21,249 nucleotides of DNA from JAIBBG01 sp043748015 (GTDB lineage Bacteria > Bacteroidota > Bacteroidia > Flavobacteriales_D > Sanyastnellaceae): the NCBI GenBank assembly GCA_043748015.1, contig JAYTOA010000027.1, positions 1-21,249 of the forward strand, in the 5' to 3' direction. Shown here one piece after another: positions 15,208 to 21,249 of the stretch. Position 1 is the first letter of the stretch, and the number at the start of each line of letters is the position of its first letter. The notes below the pieces were generated by a model. That model made no database searches and was not told the origin of the DNA. It saw only the letters and a list, made by a program, of their open reading frames with translations. Both the position numbers and the translations under genes were made by a program.

Positions 15208-17808
15208 TTATTTCTTATTCACCAATTTGAATTCTGCTCTTCTATTTACTTCGTATTGTGTTTCTTCACATGGCACATCATCAATACAACCATTGAGAGG
15301 GCGTTGTTCGCCGTACCATTCGGCAATGATTCTTTCGCGCTTGATACCACGCTGCAAAAGATATCCTTGTACAGCCATCGCTCTTGACATGGATAAACTT
15401 TGATTGTACGCAAGGCTGCCGCGTGAGTCACAGTGGGCACGAATGAGCAACGTGGTGGCCGGATTTTCTTTCATCTGCGTGCAAAGTTTATCCAGAATTG
15501 GCGTGTCGTCTTTTCGAATAAATGATTTGTTATAATCAAATACGACATTGTCGATTCCCATACCAACGAGGTCTACAACAGGAACAGCTTTTTCAAACTC
15601 AGATTGTTTTTTTGCCGGTGCAGGTGTGGTGGTCGTTGCTGTTGTGTTGGTAGTTTTTGTTGAAGTACTTACTGTTGCAACAGGCTCTTTCAGTTTTGCC
15701 AGAATCGCTTCCGTCTTCTTGATCTGATCCTTCGGATACGTTTGAGTTGGCTTTATTGAACTGGCAATCTGATATGCTTTCAAAGCCTCACCAAAATTAT
15801 TCTCAGAAAAATTTTTGTCCGCAAATCTAATTTTCTCTTCGTATTGTACATCTGCATTTGCTGAGTTATCAGCTTTGAACATTTCATCGATTTTAGCCAT
15901 CATCATTTTTGGATAAGCCTCATCTGTTTTGATAGCGGATGCACTCAGGTACATTGCTCGTGCTTCTTTAAAACTTCCGGCAGCATATAACTTATCCGCC
16001 TCGACAATCTTACCCTGATATTGTAAGAGTATGGCATTGCGTTTTTGCATCGCTACCAAATCCACTTCTGTTGGAATAACCGCTGGCGATTCTTTTGGCG
16101 TTTCCTTTGGTGCTTCAATGATCGGCGCTACCACAGCTGTTTTATCCTGTTTCCCGTCCTTGTTCGCAGTTTTCGAATTGTTTGTCGACTTGACCGGCTC
16201 AGCTGTTTTGGTTTCAGCAAGCACAGGAGCAGTCATAGTTGAAAGAAGTCCATCACCCGGAGGCCTTTTGATAAGTCTGGCATCGCTCCTTCCAATATTT
16301 ACATATGGGTCGGTGATGATTTCAGGAATCTCATACTTTATTACAGATGCATCTTTATCGAAGTATTCGGCATTGAGGAAAGTGATTTCAATTACTTCAC
16401 CTGCATTACCGAAATATTCAAAGCGCTCATGTTGATCAAGTGTAGCAAATGATACTCTTGCACTTTTCGCTTCTCTGATTTGAATTCGCTCACCGGCCAA
16501 TGAAATATTTGGATTGTTAGCCTTGATTGTTCCGGCTAAAATCATGCGCTCCATGGTAATGTGCTTATAGAAATATAAATTGTCGTTGCCGTTCCCCGCT
16601 CGATTTGAACAGAAGTAGCCATTGTCAGACTCTTTATCATACAGCAATCCGAAATCATCCATACATGAGTTAATCGGGGCACCCAAGTTGACAGGCATTT
16701 GCCATACTTCATTTTTTTTCTGTGATGAAAAAATATCCAATCCGCCAAGTCCGGCATGTCCATCTGATGCAAAGAAGAGTGAACCTGTTTCGTCAATGAA
16801 TGGGAACATTTCATTGCCTGCAGTATTCACGTTCGGACCCAGGTTAACCGGTTCTGACCATGCATTTCCGGCTTTGTAACACATGTAGACGTCCGTTCCT
16901 CCGTAGCCTCCGTCACGCGTACTTACGAAGTACATCGTTTGACCGTCTTTAGTAAGACATGCATGTCCGGTGGAATATTTGTCATCGTTCATTTTCAATT
17001 CCTGGGCAGATGACCAAGCGCCGTTTTCATAAGATGCAGCATAAATTTTCAAATTCACATTGCCGTTTTTATCGCGCACGGGTTTTCCATTTCGTATGTT
17101 GTTGCGGGTTATGTAAAGCTTGTGCTCAGCAAAGCTGTAGAATGCCGGTCCGTCATGATATTTTGAATTCACTTTTTTATCCAGTCGGATGGGGTGCTCC
17201 AGTTCATTTTGTGAATTGAAATCGCAAATGAATACATCTAGAAATGGAGACATTTCGGCCTGCTTTCCTTTATCCATATTTACAGCTGACACGAGCATCT
17301 TTTCATCTTCAAATAATGTGATGCCTATTACAGAAAATTCATTATTGGATTTGAAAGACTTCATTGCATATCTGGCTGAGTCTGCTTGCAGATCACGATA
17401 ATAATCTTTATTCATAAGGTGACTAAGAGCCCTAGAATCTCCCGGTTTCACTTTATCATACATCTCATACCAATAAATGGCTTCTTCGTATTGCTGAAGA
17501 TTTTTTAGCGCTTGAGCGTAATAAAGTAAATCTTCCGAATTGGATGCGTCAAGCTCAATTGTTTTGCGATACCATTCCGCGGAAACAGCTAGCTGGCCCA
17601 TACGTCTGTGTGTGTTAGCGATTCGCCTGGTGATTTCAGGATCATTCGGACTGGATTCCAAAGCCGTTTCATAGAAGTACATGGCTTCCTGGAATTCAGA
17701 TTTGTCAAATGCTTTATCGCCTTTATCCACTAGTGGGGCTGATTGACTCTTTCCAATAAAGGACACGAGCAAGCATGTAATGAATAGGATGAAAGTTTTC
17801 GATTTCAT
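15208..17808 (-). CDS. PorE-like surface protein: TPR, beta-propeller, regulatory-like and OmpA domains
   Basis: This 866-residue protein has a signal peptide (about 1-23, FIGKSQS region) with no lipobox cysteine. TPR repeats span about 25-130. WD40/PD40-like propeller blades span about 155-415 (MYFVSTRDGGYGGTDVYM, LFFASDGHAGLGGLDIF, GYFCSNRAGNGNDNLYF). A carboxypeptidase-regulatory-like beta domain is at about 423-500 and a Pro/Thr/Lys-rich linker at 510-580. Two extra TPR-like units lie at about 597-645 and 656-706. After a Thr/Ala/Pro linker comes an OmpA peptidoglycan-binding domain (752-864) with Asp794 and Arg809 at the usual diaminopimelate-binding places. The TPR/propeller/regulatory/OmpA order is that of T9SS PorE, which ties the outer-membrane complex to peptidoglycan. 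The frame opens at 17856, but the signal peptide begins at 17808. A terminator separates it from porP/sprF-like upstream, implying its own promoter. Whether it is core PorE or a paralogue is open. Confidence 0.88.
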   Translation of the reverse strand: MKSKTFILFITCLLVSFIGKSQSAPLVDKGDKAFDKSEFQEAMYFYETALESSPNDPEITRRIANTHRRMGQLAVSAEWYRKTIELDASNSEDLLYYAQALKNLQQYEEAIYWYEMYDKVKPGDSRALSHLMNKDYYRDLQADSARYAMKSFKSNNEFSVIGITLFEDEKMLVSAVNMDKGKQAEMSPFLDVFICDFNSQNELEHPIRLDKKVNSKYHDGPAFYSFAEHKLYITRNNIRNGKPVRDKNGNVNLKIYAASYENGAWSSAQELKMNDDKYSTGHACLTKDGQTMYFVSTRDGGYGGTDVYMCYKAGNAWSEPVNLGPNVNTAGNEMFPFIDETGSLFFASDGHAGLGGLDIFSSQKKNEVWQMPVNLGAPINSCMDDFGLLYDKESDNGYFCSNRAGNGNDNLYFYKHITMERMILAGTIKANNPNISLAGERIQIREAKSARVSFATLDQHERFEYFGNAGEVIEITFLNAEYFDKDASVIKYEIPEIITDPYVNIGRSDARLIKRPPGDGLLSTMTAPVLAETKTAEPVKSTNNSKTANKDGKQDKTAVVAPIIEAPKETPKESPAVIPTEVDLVAMQKRNAILLQYQGKIVEADKLYAAGSFKEARAMYLSASAIKTDEAYPKMMMAKIDEMFKADNSANADVQYEEKIRFADKNFSENNFGEALKAYQIASSIKPTQTYPKDQIKKTEAILAKLKEPVATVSTSTKTTNTTATTTTPAPAKKQSEFEKAVPVVDLVGMGIDNVVFDYNKSFIRKDDTPILDKLCTQMKENPATTLLIRAHCDSRGSLAYNQSLSMSRAMAVQGYLLQRGIKRERIIAEWYGEQRPLNGCIDDVPCEETQYEVNRRAEFKLVNKK

Positions 17809-17909
17809 TTTTATAGGGATTATTAAAATCATTACCTTATACACGCATTTTAACAAAAAGGTTCCGATTTGGGTTGAAATCTCAATTGGGCTTGAGTTTT
17901 AGACATTAA

Positions 17910-17946
17910 AAAAGGCCCTGCTGAAACGAGTTCAGCGGGGCCTTTT
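17910..17946 (-). terminator. Rho-independent terminator after the PorP/SprF gene
   Basis: On the minus strand the stem AAAAGGCCCCGCTGAA pairs with TTCAGCAGGGCCTTTT (one G-U wobble) around a 5-nt loop and is followed by a T-run extending the stem base. It lies 20 nt beyond the PorP/SprF stop, so it should end the HYR-PorP transcript before the PorE-like gene. Confidence 0.88.
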
Positions 17947-17966
17947 ATTTAATCACAATCTATCCG

Positions 17967-18911
17967 CTAGAAGTATCTTGGGTATACAATTCTTTTCTTG
18001 CTCGAGCTCAATGCATAGTTGACTGCAATTTCATGACTACCGTATGTATATCGGCTCAATTCATTCATTGGAATGTCGAAGGAGTATCCAACTTTGATTT
18101 GCTTGTCGAACTGCCATTGGAACATAAATCCACCGGTTTCTCTTAAGTGATAGAAGAGTCCGAAATTGAAATTTTTCATATAGATAGCATTCGCATATAA
18201 ACCTATCGACATTGGCGAATTCCATTCAGCTCGTGCCAGCATGCTCGCAATGATTTGTATGTCCTTGTTGATTTTAAATTGTTTTCCTCCGAACATATAA
18301 ATCGTCGGTTCAGAGCGGCCATCGAGTAGGCTGTACGCAGGTGCATTCTTTTTCTCAAGTTTCGGGCGTAACATTTTTGGACATGACAATCCAATGAAGT
18401 GATCCTTTTTAAAGTAGTAAGCTCCAAATCCTATATTGGGCAATACAAGTCCTTTTGTGTTATACATGAATGCATCATCTTGCAATCCATAGGAGTCGCT
18501 GGACAACGTAAGATCGGTGAGATTCATTTGATAGACATCAACGGATGCCTGAGCTCCCCAGGATAGAGTTGCTCTGTTGCTCAACCGCATACGATAGGCA
18601 AAGGTTCCGGTGGCACCAATTCTACTCAAGGGTCCGGCCTTGTCGTGTGTTAGAATTCCTCCAACAGCAATTTGGTTCTTCTTGAGCGGTGTGTCAAAAC
18701 TCAATGTCTGTGTCATCGGCGCTCCTTTGAAACCAACCCATTGCATTCTGTGCATGGCTGTCAACATTGCCTGTTCCTTATAGCCGGTGTAGCCCGGGTT
18801 GATAAACATTTTGTTCATTACAAACTGACTGTTTACCGCATCCTGCTGTCCTCGACTGATAGTGGCAAGACTTAAGAGGATGATGGTGGTGATGATGCTA
18901 TATTTTTTCAT
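17967..18911 (-). CDS. PorP/SprF family outer-membrane protein
   Basis: This 314-residue protein has a signal peptide (about 1-21, ending SRGQ) and the family N-terminus QQDAVNSQFVMNKMFINPGYTG (22-43), followed by HRMQWVGFKGAPMTQTLSFD-like sequence. The rest is a series of amphipathic beta-strands, consistent with a beta-barrel, ending in RYF with the C-terminal Phe common in outer-membrane barrels. In Flavobacterium, SprF is needed for surface delivery of the T9SS-exported adhesin SprB. Paralogues are often encoded beside large sorting-domain proteins and are thought to serve as their surface anchor or receptor. Here the gene begins 40 nt after the stop of the HYR-repeat protein, the same arrangement, so I infer it is the partner of that protein. 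It ends at its own terminator. Confidence 0.93.
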   Translation of the reverse strand: MKKYSIITTIILLSLATISRGQQDAVNSQFVMNKMFINPGYTGYKEQAMLTAMHRMQWVGFKGAPMTQTLSFDTPLKKNQIAVGGILTHDKAGPLSRIGATGTFAYRMRLSNRATLSWGAQASVDVYQMNLTDLTLSSDSYGLQDDAFMYNTKGLVLPNIGFGAYYFKKDHFIGLSCPKMLRPKLEKKNAPAYSLLDGRSEPTIYMFGGKQFKINKDIQIIASMLARAEWNSPMSIGLYANAIYMKNFNFGLFYHLRETGGFMFQWQFDKQIKVGYSFDIPMNELSRYTYGSHEIAVNYALSSSKKRIVYPRYF

Positions 18912-18951
18912 GATGATTGTCTTTGTTCTTTACGTTGTTGTCCATTGAAAG

Positions 18952-21249
18952 TTATCTATTGAGGAAGACATAACCTTTCATCAGCTTTGTTCCATCTCCA
19001 AGATCAAGCGCGTAGTAATAAGTTCCTTTAGGTAACATTCCATTTCCAATTGTCAGTGGAGATTCCGAAGTGCCATTCCAACTGTTATCATAAGCTTGTC
19101 TCTCGTAAACTTTATGTCCCCATCTATTAAAGACACTCAAGTGATTGTTCGGATAATCTTCAATGCCGATGATCTCGAATGTGTCATTCACACCATCACC
19201 ATTTGGAGAGAATCCTTGTGGAATGATGACGAAGAAGTAGCATTCAACATTGATAATGATCAGTCCTGTGTCACATGCATTGTATGAGTCGCAAAGCGTA
19301 TAATAGATGGTATCCATACCGCACCAATCTTGCGTATTGATGCTGTAGGAAAGTGAGCCGTTTGCGTTGAGTGTTGATACTCCATTACCTCCCCAGATGC
19401 CCGTGATGAAGATTGAATCGCCATCGATGTCATAGTCATTTCCAATCAGGTTGATCAGAATGTTGTTGTCGTTTTCGGCGAATGCTCCATCATCAAGAAC
19501 TGCTGTCGGTGGATTGTTTACCAATACCTGGAATGAGCAAGTGTCAGCGTTACCCGATGGGTCAATTGCTGCATAAGTGATACTGGTATAGCCATGAGGG
19601 AATACATCACCACTCTCTAAGCCATCAATCAACGTGAGTGTTGCTGAGCAATTGTCAGTTACGTTCGGCAGAGCGTAATCAACGATTGGATCTTGCGTGA
19701 TGATGTCATTACTACACTCAATCACTGGTGCTTCAATATCAACGATGGTGACATTGAATGAGCATGTTGATGCATTGCCCATTGCGTCGGTAATTTGATA
19801 GGTCACAATCGTTGTACCTGTTGGGAATACCTCGCCGGTACCAAGTCCTGCTATTAATTCCGTTGTTCCACTTTGATTGCCACAATTGTCTTGGAAGGTT
19901 GGAGCAGAATAGTTCACCATTGCTCCACAAACTCCGAGGTCGTTGTTCATGGTGATGTCTTCAGTACAAACTACAGTTGGCATTTCATTATCAATTACGT
20001 TGACAAAGAAGTTGCACTGTGTTGCGTTACCTGCAACATCCGTGAATTCAACAATCACTTCAGTGATTCCAACAGGGAAGAAAGTTCCGCTTGCAGGTCC
20101 GCTGATCAAAGTGGTATTCACTGTTGTACAATTATCTATTGCTGTAGGCATGTCGTACGTAACAATTGCGCCACATTCCTGCGGGTCATTGTTTACTTCA
20201 ATTGTATATCCACATGAATTAGCAATCGGTGACTGAGTGTCGTTCACAACGATTTCTTGCATGCAAGAGTTGATGTTGCCGTGAATGTCTGTCACAGTCC
20301 AAACAACAATCGTTGTTCCTGCAGGATAGATTCCACTCGCGTTATTTGTTCCATTGTAATCGTTGATTACAGATGCAACTCCGCAATTATCATCAGTTGT
20401 AGGTGTTGGAATCGTCATGTCAGCATCGCACGATCCGGCCTGACTTTCACCTGTAATGGTTTGAGGACAAACAATCGATGGAATTTCAACATCTTCCACA
20501 GTTACTATTACAATGCAAGTATTGGAATTGCCGTGAATATCTGTTGCGGTCCAAACAACTGTTGTAGAACCTACAGGATAAATTCCTGAACCGTTGTCTG
20601 TGTCATTGTAGTCATTCAATACTGTTGCTATACCACAGTTGTCACTCACTATGGGAGCATCCATTATTACCGCAGAAGTACAAAGACTTACGGTATTTCC
20701 TACAATCGTGTCGGCTGGACAGTTAATTACCGGTTGCTCGTTGTCAACTACTGTGATGATCTGTGTGCATGTTGAAACGTTACCATGAACATCTGTTACT
20801 GTCCAAAGAATGGTTGTAGGTCCAACAGGATACACGCCTGATGCGTCAACAGTATTGTTGTAATCATTTGTAATAGCTGCAACAGCACAGTTGTCATTTG
20901 CAACAATGGCAGGCACAGTTACTATTGCTTCACATACTGCAACATCATTGTTTACAGTGATATTCGCAGGACAAGTGATGGCAGGTTGCTCGTTGTCTGT
21001 GATGGTCACATTCATTGTGCAGATAGAAACGTTGCCGTGGATATCAGTAATAGTCCATTCAACAATCGTAGTTCCTACTAAGTAAACTCCTGATGCATTT
21101 TCAGTTCCATTGAAGTCGTTGATCACTGTTGCGATACCACAATTGTCAATCACAACCGGAGCAGGAACCGTAACCATCGCCTGGCAAACACCTGCATCGG
21201 CAGTTTGATTGATGTCTGCTGGGCAAGTGATCACCGGAAGTTCATCGTC
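18952..21249 (-). CDS. Giant HYR-repeat surface protein with CHU_C / T9SS type B sorting domain, 5'-truncated
   Basis: The frame continues past the right edge; 765 C-terminal residues are visible. Seven HYR (hyalin-repeat) Ig-like domains come first: units 1-4 are exactly 84 residues each, unit 5 is 83, unit 6 is 84 and unit 7 is about 71. Typical marks are a CPA.I start, DNC near the middle, a YPVGTT.V.WT.TD.HGN strand and a closing DNEQP. Residues 580-669 form a cadherin-like/Big_9 module (AENDNNILINLIGNDYDIDGD). Residues 670-765 are the gliding-motility-associated C-terminal domain (FSPNGDGVNDTFEI ... FNRWGHKVYE ... GTYYYAL ... KGYVFLNR), the type B signal for T9SS export. I infer an adhesin- or stalk-like surface protein. 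The GTG at 21234 is an internal Val codon, not a start. It is followed at 40 nt by the PorP/SprF gene. Confidence 0.93.
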   Translation of the reverse strand, partial: DDELPVITCPADINQTADAGVCQAMVTVPAPVVIDNCGIATVINDFNGTENASGVYLVGTTIVEWTITDIHGNVSICTMNVTITDNEQPAITCPANITVNNDVAVCEAIVTVPAIVANDNCAVAAITNDYNNTVDASGVYPVGPTTILWTVTDVHGNVSTCTQIITVVDNEQPVINCPADTIVGNTVSLCTSAVIMDAPIVSDNCGIATVLNDYNDTDNGSGIYPVGSTTVVWTATDIHGNSNTCIVIVTVEDVEIPSIVCPQTITGESQAGSCDADMTIPTPTTDDNCGVASVINDYNGTNNASGIYPAGTTIVVWTVTDIHGNINSCMQEIVVNDTQSPIANSCGYTIEVNNDPQECGAIVTYDMPTAIDNCTTVNTTLISGPASGTFFPVGITEVIVEFTDVAGNATQCNFFVNVIDNEMPTVVCTEDITMNNDLGVCGAMVNYSAPTFQDNCGNQSGTTELIAGLGTGEVFPTGTTIVTYQITDAMGNASTCSFNVTIVDIEAPVIECSNDIITQDPIVDYALPNVTDNCSATLTLIDGLESGDVFPHGYTSITYAAIDPSGNADTCSFQVLVNNPPTAVLDDGAFAENDNNILINLIGNDYDIDGDSIFITGIWGGNGVSTLNANGSLSYSINTQDWCGMDTIYYTLCDSYNACDTGLIIINVECYFFVIIPQGFSPNGDGVNDTFEIIGIEDYPNNHLSVFNRWGHKVYERQAYDNSWNGTSESPLTIGNGMLPKGTYYYALDLGDGTKLMKGYVFLNR
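19513..21234 (-). repeat. Tandem coding repeat, seven HYR units, 252-bp period
   Basis: Unit boundaries fall at 21234-20983, 20982-20731, 20730-20479, 20478-20227, 20226-19978, 19977-19726 and about 19725-19513. The first four units are exactly 252 bp with no indels and share the NDYN/NDFN...SG.Y block. Units 5-7 have a different middle (ISG/LIAGL/LIDGL...SG..FP). Most units carry four Cys; unit 7 lacks the second. More units probably lie beyond the right edge. Confidence 0.9.

Noticed and set aside
17809..17856. Longer start for the PorE-like protein
   Set aside because: It would put 16 residues ahead of a clear signal peptide; the ATG at 17808 gives the normal basic-hydrophobic start.
17881..17896. 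CTCAA-N6-TTGAG inverted repeat upstream of the PorE-like gene
   Set aside because: A 5-bp stem is too short to separate from chance, and no promoter consensus is positioned with it.
19513..21234. Regular repeats as a possible CRISPR array or satellite
   Set aside because: The 252-bp period equals 84 codons of an open frame with HYR domain features; there are no short identical repeats with unique spacers.

Overview
The window looks like a chromosomal segment of a Bacteroidota bacterium. Three things suggest this: cell-surface genes of the type IX secretion system (T9SS) and gliding-motility kind (PorP/SprF family, a PorE-like TPR/propeller/OmpA protein, and large secreted proteins with C-terminal sorting domains), an IPExxxVDY-family gene next to pyruvate kinase, and candidate promoters matching the Bacteroidota TTTG/TAnnTTTG pattern. 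I cannot assign a genus. There are eleven intact or edge-truncated protein genes and one broken gene. I saw no rRNA, tRNA, CRISPR array or insertion sequence.

Layout. (1) At 1-1335 (+) is the 3' part of a GT39/ArnT-like membrane glycosyltransferase with a C-terminal beta-rich tail. (2) At 1366-6973 (-) is a tightly packed unit: a 1405-residue secreted protein with four lamin-tail domains, a NodB-type polysaccharide deacetylase and rsmA. The genes are joined by a 1-nt and then a 4-nt stop/start overlap. (3) Divergent from it is asd at 7082-8095 (+). (4) A 518-nt stretch without a clear gene follows, then a class A beta-lactamase-like serine hydrolase at 8614-9716 broken by one in-frame stop and one frameshift; this is the only visibly decaying part. 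(5) metG (9735-11804, -) and an LdcA-like carboxypeptidase (11903-12844, +) are divergent. (6) An IPExxxVDY protein and pyk (12945-14798, +) form a two-gene unit behind the best promoter candidate in the window. (7) A 409-nt convergent intergenic region carries a strong bidirectional terminator and a distant imperfect inverted repeat. (8) At 15208-21249 (-) is a surface module: the end of a giant HYR-repeat protein with a CHU_C/T9SS type B sorting domain, then a PorP/SprF protein, then, beyond its own terminator, the PorE-like protein.

The last module is the most interesting biology. By analogy with SprB/SprF of gliding Flavobacterium, the HYR protein would be a T9SS-exported surface adhesin, the PorP/SprF protein its dedicated outer-membrane partner, and the OmpA protein a link to peptidoglycan. 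The lamin-tail protein would be another secreted surface protein. The remaining genes are housekeeping (lysine/threonine/methionine precursor synthesis, rRNA methylation, tRNA charging, glycolysis) or cell-wall turnover (deacetylase, LD-carboxypeptidase). I found no clearly undescribed system; the leads worth following are the architecture of the surface proteins, the unusual operon linking a large secreted protein to rsmA, and the decaying hydrolase locus.
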